This document shows, piece by piece, positions 24,610 through 33,599 of a DNA stretch of 64,000 bases. Source of the DNA: JBJMQS01 sp045802605 (lineage in GTDB: Bacteria; Planctomycetota; Planctomycetia; Gemmatales; Gemmataceae); the NCBI GenBank assembly GCA_045802605.1, contig JBJMQS010000073.1:202686-266685 (forward strand), in the 5' to 3' direction. A model generated the notes under the pieces. The model saw only the letters and a program-made list of their open reading frames with translations. It made no database searches and was not told where the DNA came from. A program made the translations under genes and the position numbers. How positions within the stretch are numbered: the stretch's first letter is position 1; the number at the start of each line of letters is the position of its first letter.

Positions 24610-26259
24610 ATGACCCCGAATAGCGGAATATCGACGAACGGAGTTTCGCAGGTTGAGACAGCGTCGAGGGTGCCTGCGCCGCAATCGCCACAGTCGCCCG
24701 GCCACAGCATTCGCGAAGGTGTCGAGACGATCGTGTTCGTCACCGTACTCGTGTTGATGCTGCGTTCTTTTGTCGCTGAAGCGTTTGTGATTCCCACCGG
24801 CTCGATGGCTGAGACGCTTTTGGGTTATCGCAAGTTTGTGACCTGCCACGACTGCGGTTTTACATTTCCGGTCAATGCGACCGACGAAGTTGAGCCGCAA
24901 CACGGCAACATTCAACCCGTGGAGGCCTGCACCTGTCCGAATTGTTTCTACCACGAAGTCTGGCCGCAAGGAGAAGGCGCGCCATCGTGGGGATCTGGCG
25001 ACCGGGTGTTGGTGTCGAAGAGCCCGTTTCACGGTTACTTGCGCTGGGATGTCGTGGTTTTCAAATACCCGCGCGAGCCGCAAAAGGGATATGTCCCGCA
25101 AAACTACATCAAGCGTCTGATCGGTTTGCCCGGTGAGACAATCGCGATCTTCAATGGCGACCTCTATCTCGCAACGGAGCCCATTGATTATCCTCCCGAT
25201 CAGTTCACGCCCTCGCTCAAGGCCGTCGATCGCTGGGAACCGTCGAACATGTTCTTGAATGCGGCACCCGCGCTTGAAGCGTTTCGCATGGGGCACTTCA
25301 AGATTCTTCGCAAGCCACCGGCCGAGATTCTGTCGATGCGCCGGATTGTCTTCGACAACGACCATCAGCCTACCCAACTCCGGGGCGTGGTACCGCCGCG
25401 CTGGCAAGGCGATGGGTGGAAGCCCACGCAGGAGAATCAGCCAACCGAATTCACGGCGAACTCGACGGGAACCGATGAACACTGGCTACGCTACCGGCAT
25501 CTGGTGGCAGAACATGGCCCGGGGCGAGCGGCGCCGCATCAGCCGGTGACACCGGACTTCATCCGCAACATGAGCGGATACAACATGGGCGAGCCGGGCC
25601 GAGCCGGCGGCCGGGAAGAAGAAAACAAATTTTGGGTCGGCGACCTTATTCTCGAATGCACCGTGGATGTGGGCGCCAAGGGCGAATTCCTGATGGAGCT
25701 TTCCAAGGGGTCCGATCGTTTCCAAGCGCGGTTCAATCTGGAGAAAGGCGAATGCCGGTTGGTGCGTCGCGGGCCAGTCAGTTCCGACGAACTCGCTCAT
25801 AAGCCCGTCAAATGGGACGCGGCGAAGCCTCACGGGATCCGCTTCGCGAACGTGGATGATCAGCTCACAGTGTGGATCGATGACGAGCTGACATTTGGCG
25901 ACGGCGTTGGATACGACGAAGACAGCAGCGGCCGCCGGAGTGAACCGCACGAAGTCAATGACCGCGAGCCGGCCAGCATCGGCGTGGTAGGCAACGCAAC
26001 CGTGAAGGTGTCGCACATCAAGCTCTACCGCGACACCTATTACACTGGGATGGTCAATAACGGATTCGTCGCGCAAGAGACCAAAGTTGCGACGCGATAC
26101 GTGCAGCCCGGGCATTTTCTCTGCCTTGGCGACAACAGCACGCAAAGCTCCGATGGCCGCGATTGGGGCCTGGTGCCGGAGCGGTTGATGTTGGGCCGGG
26201 CGAAGATGGTGTACTTCCCGTTTCCGCCCTTCGGAGACCGAGTCGGACCGATTCGTTAG
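24610..26259 (+). CDS. lepB: Signal peptidase I, long form with zinc-binding and beta-sandwich insertions
   Basis: 549 residues, twice the usual size. A membrane helix (about 41-57) leads to catalytic Ser65 in I-P-T-G-S-M-A-E. Then comes C-H-D-C-G and C-T-C-P-N-C (about 78-118), likely a zinc ribbon, followed by V-V-V-F-K and Y-I-K-R-L-I-G-L-P-G-E with the catalytic lysine near 168. An extra ~300 residues (about 190-495) interrupt the fold; its second half (K-F-W-V-G-D-L-I-L-E-C, L-T-V-W-I-D-D-E-L) resembles a concanavalin/LamG-like sandwich. The final box L-G-D-N-S-T-Q-S-S-D-G-R-D-W-G is at about 506. All catalytic residues are kept, so it should be active; what the insertion binds is unknown. 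Confidence 0.9.
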   Translation: MTPNSGISTNGVSQVETASRVPAPQSPQSPGHSIREGVETIVFVTVLVLMLRSFVAEAFVIPTGSMAETLLGYRKFVTCHDCGFTFPVNATDEVEPQHGNIQPVEACTCPNCFYHEVWPQGEGAPSWGSGDRVLVSKSPFHGYLRWDVVVFKYPREPQKGYVPQNYIKRLIGLPGETIAIFNGDLYLATEPIDYPPDQFTPSLKAVDRWEPSNMFLNAAPALEAFRMGHFKILRKPPAEILSMRRIVFDNDHQPTQLRGVVPPRWQGDGWKPTQENQPTEFTANSTGTDEHWLRYRHLVAEHGPGRAAPHQPVTPDFIRNMSGYNMGEPGRAGGREEENKFWVGDLILECTVDVGAKGEFLMELSKGSDRFQARFNLEKGECRLVRRGPVSSDELAHKPVKWDAAKPHGIRFANVDDQLTVWIDDELTFGDGVGYDEDSSGRRSEPHEVNDREPASIGVVGNATVKVSHIKLYRDTYYTGMVNNGFVAQETKVATRYVQPGHFLCLGDNSTQSSDGRDWGLVPERLMLGRAKMVYFPFPPFGDRVGPIR

Positions 26260-26279
26260 TCACAGGTAAGGATGCCGTT

Positions 26280-26699
26280 GTGAGTTTGCCATCGGGAGAA
26301 ATCCGGGTCCGCGTTCGCTATGCGGAAACCGATCGCATGGGGCTTCTGCACCATGCGAATTACCTCGTCTATTTCGAGATGGGCCGGACCGAATTGCTGC
26401 GGCCGCTCGGGCAATCGTATCTGGAGATGGAAGAAGCCGGCTTCTTTCTTGTGCTGCACAAAGTTGAAGTCAAATATCGCAAGCCCGCGCGTTATGACGA
26501 CTTGCTCACGTTAAAGACCAAGGTCAGCCGCATCACACCGGTGCGAATCGAGCACGAATATCACCTGTACCGTGACCAAGATTTGCTGGCGACGGGTGCA
26601 ACGACGCTTGCATGCGTTGACCGCACCGGAAAACTGCAGCCGCTGCCGGAGTGGATCGTGCGTGAACATAGCGAAGTATCTGAGGAGGCGAGATCATGA
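26280..26699 (+). CDS. Acyl-CoA thioesterase, YbgC/4HBT hot-dog type
   Basis: 139 residues from the GTG at 26280, which has AAGGA seven bases upstream; the frame is open further back but inside the signal peptidase gene. The catalytic block Y-A-E-T-D-R-M-G-L-L-H-H-A-N-Y-L-V-Y-F-E carries the Asp of the 4-hydroxybenzoyl-CoA thioesterase class, and K-V-E-V-K-Y-R-K-P-A-R-Y-D-D and C-V-D-R-T-G-K are the usual later strands. It should hydrolyse short or medium acyl-CoA thioesters. Its stop overlaps the ATG of the GTPase gene (ATGA). Confidence 0.88.
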   Translation: MSLPSGEIRVRVRYAETDRMGLLHHANYLVYFEMGRTELLRPLGQSYLEMEEAGFFLVLHKVEVKYRKPARYDDLLTLKTKVSRITPVRIEHEYHLYRDQDLLATGATTLACVDRTGKLQPLPEWIVREHSEVSEEARS

Positions 26700-29176
26700 C
26701 CGCGATTCTCGCCGACCCGATTCGTGCGAAGCCGCAACGAAAAGTGTCGCGGCCGACACCGCACATTACGCTCTTGGGCATGCCCGACGCCGGCAAGTCG
26801 GCCCTCTTGGGGTCGCTCGCGCGCGCCGCGGAAATTCATGAGCAAGGCCTCGGCGGTCGCATTGAGGACCCCGGCACCGCACTGCGTGAGTTGCAAAAGC
26901 AAACGTACGCCGGCCAGTTGCAAGCGACTCGACACGAAACCGTGCCGTACCTTTTGCACATCGAGCCGTTTTTGGGAGTGCAGACGGACGAAGCCTCGTC
27001 GTTCTACGTCGTGATCGCGGATTGCGATGGCCGCAAAGCGTCGGACCTCATCCGCGACGCGGAAAAACCGGATGCCATCGGTGGATCAGGCCAACTCGTG
27101 ACCCAATTGCGTCGGACCGACGCGCTATTGCTCGTCGTCGATGCCCTCGCCAGCGACGAGCAGGTCGCAAGCGATCTGGCCAAGATGATTCGGTTCGTGA
27201 AGGTGATGCGCACGCCACGGCGATGGTCGCCCGACGCGGGGGCGTTCCCGGTGTTTCTGGTTATCACCAAGTGCGACCGGCTCGCGAAATCTGGCGACAC
27301 CTTATCAGTTTGGACCGAGCGGCTCGAAGCACGCAAGGAACAGATCGCGGAACAGTTTCGAGACCTGATCAGCCGGGAAGGTGCCGGTTTTCTGCGTCAG
27401 GTCCGGACCGACATCGTAATGACCGCGATCACGCACCCGGCCTTGGCGAATCGCACCGTGCAGCGCGCCGAACCACTTGGGGTCGCCGAGCTATTCCACG
27501 ATGCCTTCACCGCGGCGATCGACTTTCAAGCCCGGCGTGAAGTCGAAGTTCGCCGGCAACGCAGCATGTTTGTCGGGTTGGGCGGGCTGGCGATCGTGTT
27601 GGCGATGTTCGTCATCGTCATGATGCTTGCCCGTGGCTTGCGATCCGGCCCGCTGGCAGCCGAGATCGCGGCTTATCGCTATCGCGAAAGTGCCGCGCCG
27701 AGTCATGTCGAGGAACCGGTCAACGCCCGAATCGAAGAGCTAGCCAGTATCGCCGCCGATCCGCAGTTCACGAAAGCTGCATCGGCTGATCGGGAGTTCG
27801 TCACCGATCGATTGAAGGAGTTGCGCAAATATCAGGAATTCAAAACCAAGCTAAGAACGATTACCGCCCCCATCGAGGCTCGCGGCACGGACGAGTTGGC
27901 CAAAATTGAAACGCAGATCCGGCAATACGCGCTGGCACCTGACGAATGGGCCGAAGCCTGGGACAAATCGGAGCCGGGCCGCATGCGTCATCGCCTACTC
28001 GCCGAGGTGACCGCCCTGCGAAAGGCTGCGAACGAGGTTCGCACCACAGTCATCCATTTGACGCAAGCGATGCAGCAACAGCTCGATTTCAAAGTTCGGC
28101 CAATCGATTGGCGCGAGTGGTCGAAAAAGACGCAGCCACTGCTCGCCACCAGCGATTCTCCGATCCGGCCAAGCGCGTTGATCCCCGTCGAAGGCGAACC
28201 GGACTCGATGCTCTCTTACGAGATCGTGCTAGCGTATCCGGAAATCCGCCTTGCATCGGAGCGCTGGGCCGAGGCGAGCCAAAAGTTAGCACGGGTTCGC
28301 GACATCACAGCCGCCGTGGGTCTGGGAGTCGCCGATGGCGACTTGGTCGTGCCAGCCGGATTTGCGTTGGAAAAGGCGCCGGCGTGGTGGGGCGGATTCA
28401 AACAGCGCTTTCCGCGTTGGGAAAGTTGGAAACTGACGGACCTGCCGGAAGTTGCGCGAGCGGACGTTCAAGCTGCCGCTCGTAACCAATACCAAAAATT
28501 CCTTGCACCTGCTCGCCTTGCGATCGCGGAGGCCTACACCAAAGCGCCCGGGGGGGTTGAATCGACTGGTAAATGGCTCGCCGGTCTTCGCACCGCCAGC
28601 GAATCGCCGGCGATGAAGTCGTGGGGCGAGCTAGCCCGGATTTACTTGCGCTTGATGGAGAGCGACCAGCCCGATCCCTTTGCAGCGTTCGCACAATTTG
28701 TTTCGCGCGACAGCTATCCGATCGAAATTCACTCGGTGCGTCTCACGATTCCTGATGACCTGGCGAAGAGTCATCTAACTCCGGCGAGTCCGTGGATTCT
28801 CGGTTTGCAGAACGTGAACGGTGAAGTGAAAAACATCCGCATCGAGGCCGCGGGGTCGAGTGCCGGCAGTGACGCCAACCGAGCGACGACCTACATTTTT
28901 GCGCTCAAGACTCCCGCTCGCTTGAACTATCAGCCGGGGGACACGCTTTGGGCCGAGCTCGATCTCAAAGACGCCTCGGGAACAGACTGGCGGCTCACCT
29001 GGTGGGGCAGCAAGGTGCGGTCACGGCTTTATCAATTCGACCGCTTGAACCACGCGCCGCGACTGCATTTGAAGGCGCAAGCCCATGACGAAGGCGATGT
29101 GGCCGACCGCGTCCGCCTGGAAATCCTCCCCGCCGACGGAATGCCCCGGCTGCCGGACTTCTGGCCGAACAAATAG
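26696..29176 (+). CDS. Membrane-anchored P-loop GTPase, TssM/IcmF-like layout
   Basis: 826 residues, ATG overlapping the thioesterase stop, with GAGGAGG upstream. The N-terminal domain has Walker A G-M-P-D-A-G-K-S at 28-35, a Walker-B-like V-V-I-A-D-C-D-G near 103-110 and a guanine-specificity motif V-I-T-K-C-D near 190. One strong membrane helix (about 292-316) is followed by ~510 residues outside: helical up to about 660, then beta-rich (I-H-S-V-R-L-T-I-P, L-D-L-K-D-A-S-G-T-D-W) to the end. This order of GTPase, helix, helical and C-terminal beta region resembles TssM of type VI secretion, but no other T6SS gene is present. I treat it as a related envelope GTPase of unknown role, about 300 residues shorter than usual TssM. 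Confidence 0.75.
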   Translation: MTAILADPIRAKPQRKVSRPTPHITLLGMPDAGKSALLGSLARAAEIHEQGLGGRIEDPGTALRELQKQTYAGQLQATRHETVPYLLHIEPFLGVQTDEASSFYVVIADCDGRKASDLIRDAEKPDAIGGSGQLVTQLRRTDALLLVVDALASDEQVASDLAKMIRFVKVMRTPRRWSPDAGAFPVFLVITKCDRLAKSGDTLSVWTERLEARKEQIAEQFRDLISREGAGFLRQVRTDIVMTAITHPALANRTVQRAEPLGVAELFHDAFTAAIDFQARREVEVRRQRSMFVGLGGLAIVLAMFVIVMMLARGLRSGPLAAEIAAYRYRESAAPSHVEEPVNARIEELASIAADPQFTKAASADREFVTDRLKELRKYQEFKTKLRTITAPIEARGTDELAKIETQIRQYALAPDEWAEAWDKSEPGRMRHRLLAEVTALRKAANEVRTTVIHLTQAMQQQLDFKVRPIDWREWSKKTQPLLATSDSPIRPSALIPVEGEPDSMLSYEIVLAYPEIRLASERWAEASQKLARVRDITAAVGLGVADGDLVVPAGFALEKAPAWWGGFKQRFPRWESWKLTDLPEVARADVQAAARNQYQKFLAPARLAIAEAYTKAPGGVESTGKWLAGLRTASESPAMKSWGELARIYLRLMESDQPDPFAAFAQFVSRDSYPIEIHSVRLTIPDDLAKSHLTPASPWILGLQNVNGEVKNIRIEAAGSSAGSDANRATTYIFALKTPARLNYQPGDTLWAELDLKDASGTDWRLTWWGSKVRSRLYQFDRLNHAPRLHLKAQAHDEGDVADRVRLEILPADGMPRLPDFWPNK

Positions 29177-29182
29177 TACTTT

Positions 29183-30847
29183 GTGAAATCCGTCGTTCCA
29201 CTTCTGTTGCCAATTGCGCTACTAAGCGGGCTGTCGGCTGCTGAGCCGACCACCGCGAAGCACGGCATGGTCGTTTGCGTCTCCGCGCCGGCCGCCGACG
29301 TCGGGCTCGACATCTTGAAGCGCGGCGGCAACGCCGTCGATGCCGCCGTGGCTGTGGCATTCGCCGAAGCGGTGACGTATCCGATCGCCGGCAACATCGG
29401 CGGCGGGGGGTTCATGTTGATTCACCCCGCGCCAGGCAAAGGTGGGCCGGTCGTTATCGACTACCGAGAAACCGCTCCGGCCGCTGCGACAGTAGACATG
29501 TTTGCGAAAGGGCGTGATGCGTACAGTCTCAAAGCTGTCGCCGTGCCGGGAACAGTCTTGGGATTGGCGGATGCGGCTAAAGGCTTTGGCAGTCAGAAGT
29601 TATCTTGGCGCGAATTGATTGAACCATCCATCAAGTTGGCGGCCGACGGCTTCGAAGTTGAACAGTGGACCTCGAATTCACTCAACGAGGAATTGGCGAA
29701 ATTTAAACAACACGCTGAGTTTCAACGTGCGTTTGCGAAATCAACCGGCGGTCCATGGAAAGCTGGCGATCGCTTGGTGCAACCAGACCTGGCCAAGACG
29801 TTACGTCTCATCGCGGACCAGGGTCCAAATTCTTTTTACCTTGGCCCAATCTCCGAGTTGATCGTTGCGGAAATGAATCGCGGCGGTGGATTAATCAAGG
29901 GGCAGGACTTGGCTGACTATCGCACAAAAGAACGGCGGCCTTTTGTCGGAACTTATCGTGGCCACGGCATAGTTTCTGTGCCACTTCCCAGCGCCGGTGG
30001 CCCTGTGCTGGTGGAAATGCTGAATATGCTCGAGTGCTTTGACCCCAACAAATTGGATTCCGCTACTTACTCTCATGTCATGGCGGAAGTGATGCGTCGT
30101 GCCTATGTTCATCGCTATATCGCGTTAGGCGATGGTTTCGATATTTCGTCTTTTCATTCGAAGTTTCGAAACAAGCAGTACGCGCGAGAACAATCAGCCC
30201 GAATTGATCTGACTAAAGCCACCCCCAGCACATCGCTCGCAGCCGACACTCCTCTTAAGCTAAACACCGGTAACACAACCCACTTCAGCATCGTCGATTC
30301 CTCGGGCATGGCGGTCAGCAACACCTACACTCTCGAAGATCGCTACGGTTCGCACATCGTGGTGCCGGGTGCAGGGTTCCTGCTCAACAACGAGATGAAC
30401 GATTTCAATCCCGTGCCGGGCGTGACGAAGGCCGATGGTCAAATCGGTACAGCTCCCAATCTCATCGCACCGGGAAAGCGCATGCTTAGCTCGATGACGC
30501 CGACGATCGTCAAGAAAGATGGAAAGATTATGCTCGTCACCGGCAGCCCGGGCGGGCGAACCATTACCAACACGGTGCTCAACATCATTGTGAATACCAT
30601 CGATCACGGCATGGACATCCAAGCCGCCGTCGATGCGCCGCGGATGCATCACGCCGCATTCCCGGATGAAATCAAGATGGAAAAGGTGGCTGAGCGTAAG
30701 GAACTCGTCGCAGCGTTGCAGAAGATGGGTCACAAAGTCGTGGAACATGTTCAGGGCGATGCACATTCCATCGCTATCGATCCCAAAACCGGCGAGTTAC
30801 GGGCCGGGGTGGACCACCGCATCATGGGCAAAGCGGCTGGATACTAG
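29183..30847 (+). CDS. ggt: Gamma-glutamyltransferase (periplasmic)
   Basis: 554 residues from a GTG six bases after the GTPase stop. A signal peptide (V-V-P-L-L-L-P-I-A-L-L-S-G-L-S-A-A) is followed by the large-subunit motifs A-K-H-G-M-V-V, G-G-N-A-V-D-A-A-V-A and G-N-I-G-G-G-G-F-M. The self-cleavage and catalytic threonine is T365 in G-N-T-T-H-F-S-I-V-D, and the small subunit has M-T-P-T-I-V and G-S-P-G-G-R-T-I. The enzyme cleaves or transfers the gamma-glutamyl group of glutathione in the periplasm. All active-site motifs are intact. Length is slightly below the E. coli enzyme. Confidence 0.95.
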   Translation: MKSVVPLLLPIALLSGLSAAEPTTAKHGMVVCVSAPAADVGLDILKRGGNAVDAAVAVAFAEAVTYPIAGNIGGGGFMLIHPAPGKGGPVVIDYRETAPAAATVDMFAKGRDAYSLKAVAVPGTVLGLADAAKGFGSQKLSWRELIEPSIKLAADGFEVEQWTSNSLNEELAKFKQHAEFQRAFAKSTGGPWKAGDRLVQPDLAKTLRLIADQGPNSFYLGPISELIVAEMNRGGGLIKGQDLADYRTKERRPFVGTYRGHGIVSVPLPSAGGPVLVEMLNMLECFDPNKLDSATYSHVMAEVMRRAYVHRYIALGDGFDISSFHSKFRNKQYAREQSARIDLTKATPSTSLAADTPLKLNTGNTTHFSIVDSSGMAVSNTYTLEDRYGSHIVVPGAGFLLNNEMNDFNPVPGVTKADGQIGTAPNLIAPGKRMLSSMTPTIVKKDGKIMLVTGSPGGRTITNTVLNIIVNTIDHGMDIQAAVDAPRMHHAAFPDEIKMEKVAERKELVAALQKMGHKVVEHVQGDAHSIAIDPKTGELRAGVDHRIMGKAAGY

Positions 30848-30928
30848 CGGCTTTCCTTGTTCATCTTGAACACCGCTTTCATGTCGGCTATGGGCACTGC
30901 GGAGCCCCTTGCCCCCGGAGGAGCCGGC

Positions 30929-32008
30929 ATGAACCGTGGAACGTGGATAGTTCTCGCGAGCTTGTTGTTCGCTCAACTTTCGCAAGCGCAGACATCGCCG
31001 AGCAGTCCGTCGCCAGCGCCACCGCCGGGTGCCACACCGGTGCCGTTTCCGTCGGAGATTCCTGCGCAACCGCCGGAGTTAATGGTCCCGCCGCCGCGCC
31101 CACTGCCGCCGCCTCCGCCGCCATTGCGCTCGGAACCGCCGCCGATTTATATCGAGCCGGTGACTAGCTTCCCGGTCGAGCCAAGGTTGTTGCAGCGATC
31201 GGTCGGCGGATCGCCGGGTTGGTTTCTCGATTTGGATTTGGCGATCTTGTTCCCAGACGTCCGTACACGCACCACGGGCAGCGGCAACGTATTCGGTTCT
31301 GGTACCGACTTCGATCTGAATGCCGATGTCTTGGCTGGGTTCACCCTCGGGTACCGATTCAACACCCAGAATGCGTTCCTATACTCCTATCGGGGATTCA
31401 GCAGCGAAGGTCGCCCCGATCCGGATGGCGTCTTTTTTGACGACATCCGCACGCACTTGGACATGAACGACCTGAGCTGGATCTACCAGTACGTTTTCAA
31501 TTTTCGTCCCGATCGTTGGCGCGTGGCCGGCGAGGTCGGCGCTCGGCTCAGCACGGTGTATTACTCACTGACGACGCACACGGAATTTCCGATCTTCGCC
31601 GCCGCGACGAGTCCGTTTGGCGAAATTGACATGCGAGGTTCGAGCGACTTTGTCGGCGCGGGCCCCACAGTTGGGTTATCCAGCAATTTCGAACTCACGC
31701 CCGGATTGTCACTTTTCGCCCACACCGACTTCGCCGCGTTGTTCGGCGAGCAGGAGTTCCGCGTTCGGACGCGCAGCCAGTTCCCCGGTTCGCCAACGTT
31801 TGTCACGACCAGCACCGATCGGCACGGCAACACGGCGGAGGCACTCCGCGTGATGGCTGGCCTAAATTGGGCCCCGGCTCGAACGCCCCGCTTTGCGTTT
31901 CAGATCGGTTATCAATTCGAATACTGGTGGAACATTGGCAAGTTCGACGATGGCCGGGATGACCTGATGCTCAACGGTCTGTTTTTCCGGATGCGTTACT
32001 CGTTTTGA
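30929..32008 (+). CDS. Outer-membrane beta-barrel protein
   Basis: 359 residues from the ATG at 30929, which has GGAGGAG upstream. A signal peptide (I-V-L-A-S-L-L-F-A-Q-L-S-Q-A) is followed by a ~90-residue Pro-rich segment (P-P-P-R-P-L-P-P-P-P-P-P), which may span the cell wall or interact with other proteins, then alternating amphipathic strands (G-F-T-L-G-Y-R-F, L-S-W-I-Y-Q-Y-V-F-N-F) ending in F-F-R-M-R-Y-S-F, a C-terminal Phe typical of outer-membrane proteins. It resembles planctomycete Lpg1974/BBP-type porin-like proteins. The 3' end overlaps the convergent Rieske gene by 38 bases. Confidence 0.78.
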   Translation: MNRGTWIVLASLLFAQLSQAQTSPSSPSPAPPPGATPVPFPSEIPAQPPELMVPPPRPLPPPPPPLRSEPPPIYIEPVTSFPVEPRLLQRSVGGSPGWFLDLDLAILFPDVRTRTTGSGNVFGSGTDFDLNADVLAGFTLGYRFNTQNAFLYSYRGFSSEGRPDPDGVFFDDIRTHLDMNDLSWIYQYVFNFRPDRWRVAGEVGARLSTVYYSLTTHTEFPIFAAATSPFGEIDMRGSSDFVGAGPTVGLSSNFELTPGLSLFAHTDFAALFGEQEFRVRTRSQFPGSPTFVTTSTDRHGNTAEALRVMAGLNWAPARTPRFAFQIGYQFEYWWNIGKFDDGRDDLMLNGLFFRMRYSF

Positions 32009-33071
32009 GTCGCGCGGCCAACAGCCGGTGAAACAGGTGCACGCCGGCTTCCCGGCGCACGCTGTAGCGGCCCGTGTTGAAGGCCCGGCTTCGTAAGCCA
32101 CGCTGGACCTCTGCGCAGATTTGCATGTCTTCTTTTTGCACCCGCTCCGCAACTTCGATGCTATCGGTGATGAACTCCTCGCCTTGCCCCGCGAAGTAGA
32201 AGTCGAACACGACTCGGCATCGCTCTGGGCCCATCGGTAACACCAAATTCGTGTCCATCACGCCGTCATAAAGATTGAGCATGAAGTTCGGGAACACCCA
32301 CCAGTATTGGGCCATCTGCCCCGCTCGGACGTTTCCTAACCTTTCGTCAAAAACGAGCGGGCTCAATTGCACGCAGCTATTCTCAAATAGGTCAGTGCGA
32401 TACTTCGCATAGTCCAAGATGCCGGCGAGTTCGGGATGCACCGTGTTCACGTGATAGCCGCCGTCCAAGTAATTATCGACGTACACCTTCCAGTTGCATT
32501 CAAGCTCGTACTCGCGGCGACCCACCCAGTGCAGGGACGAGACCTGTTTCTTTATTCGCTCAGGCAGTGGGGAAAGAACTGCTTCAATCGGTCCACCGGC
32601 AGTGTCGGCACAAACCCAGACCATGTTCAGCGACGTCGCGATGGTTAACGGCACGAGACCGTTCGCCCCATGATCAAAATCACAAACTCCGTCGAACTCT
32701 GGCGCACCTCGCAGCCGGCCTGCCAAGTCATAGGTCCAGCCGTGATAACGACAACGAATCTTCGTTGCGGTCCCGCATGGCTCGGTCAGCAGGAGGGCCG
32801 CTCGATGCCGGCAGACGTTGTGAAATGCTCGAAGCGTGCCTTCGCCGTCGCGGATCACGACAACGGGTTCGCCGGCCACGTCGGCGGTGACAAACGAGCC
32901 GGGCTTGGAAACTTGATCGAGGCGAGCAACGGGTTGCCAACCCGAGAAGACCGACATTCGCTCGCATTCAGCAAAAGTTGGATCGCAATACCAAGATGCG
33001 GGAATGGTGTAGGCACGTTCGAGCGGTAAATGGGGATCGAATTCGCTTAACAAGTCGGAAATTGATTTCAC
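31971..33071 (-). CDS. Rieske non-heme iron oxygenase, alpha subunit type
   Basis: 366 residues from the GTG at 33071, eleven bases after the upstream stop; an open frame to 33128 would overlap the aspartic protease gene. The Rieske cluster motif is N-V-C-R-H-R ... C-R-Y-H-G-W-T-Y-D, binding a [2Fe-2S] centre. The mononuclear iron site is in N-W-K-V-Y-V-D-N-Y-L-D-G-G-Y-H-V-N-T-V-H, with the later Asp in K-E-D-M-Q. These proteins oxidise aromatic rings or trimethylamine-type compounds (choline monooxygenase, carnitine oxygenase) using an external reductase. No reductase or ferredoxin is adjacent and the substrate is open. Confidence 0.9.
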   Translation of the reverse strand: MKSISDLLSEFDPHLPLERAYTIPASWYCDPTFAECERMSVFSGWQPVARLDQVSKPGSFVTADVAGEPVVVIRDGEGTLRAFHNVCRHRAALLLTEPCGTATKIRCRYHGWTYDLAGRLRGAPEFDGVCDFDHGANGLVPLTIATSLNMVWVCADTAGGPIEAVLSPLPERIKKQVSSLHWVGRREYELECNWKVYVDNYLDGGYHVNTVHPELAGILDYAKYRTDLFENSCVQLSPLVFDERLGNVRAGQMAQYWWVFPNFMLNLYDGVMDTNLVLPMGPERCRVVFDFYFAGQGEEFITDSIEVAERVQKEDMQICAEVQRGLRSRAFNTGRYSVRREAGVHLFHRLLAARLKTSNASGKTDR

Positions 33072-33081
33072 AGGGCGCCTG

Positions 33082-33501
33082 CTAGTATGCTTCGACCATG
33101 TGTTCGCCGCCGTGGGCTGGATTGTCAATTAGTTTTTGATTTTTGAGATCGACCACCCAGTCCATCGCCTCGAGAGGAATCTGGCCAACGAGGACCGGAC
33201 AGTGATCGGGTACTTCGTAGACGTCGATGGTGCAGTCGTAGCCTTGAATCGTCAACCTCACGGCGGAATACGTCGTTCGTTCAACTAATCCGTTGGTCGT
33301 TCGCATGCGCCGGCGACTCGTCGGTCTCAGTCCAAGCTGGTGAATTAACTTCCCTGGTATGCACAAACCGGTCGCGCCGGTGTCCACCAAGGCATCGTTT
33401 ACCGTGACGCTCCGAATTTGAGCGGGCGGGAGTTCTCCGTCAAATGCCTTGAAGACATCCTGAATATTCTCAATTTTCGCCGTTACAAGGACGCGCCCCA
33501 T
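33082..33501 (-). CDS. Clan AA retropepsin-like aspartic protease
   Basis: 139 residues from the ATG at 33501, preceded by GGAGG eight bases upstream. The active site is A-L-V-D-T-G-A-T-G-L with D40, and the second block V-L-V-G-Q-I-P-L-E-A-M-D-W-V-V-D is the conserved C-terminal element of single-domain retroviral-type proteases, which act as dimers. Bacterial members are small cytosolic proteins of mostly unknown targets. It lies eleven bases upstream of the Rieske oxygenase and is likely co-transcribed. Confidence 0.82.
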   Translation of the reverse strand: MGRVLVTAKIENIQDVFKAFDGELPPAQIRSVTVNDALVDTGATGLCIPGKLIHQLGLRPTSRRRMRTTNGLVERTTYSAVRLTIQGYDCTIDVYEVPDHCPVLVGQIPLEAMDWVVDLKNQKLIDNPAHGGEHMVEAY

Positions 33502-33599
33502 CGACGTTGCCTCCATCTCGAACCCTCCGCAAGGCTAGGCGGTCCTATATTTGCAGATTTTTGTTCCACTAGCAACGTAGGCATCATACGATTGCAGCC

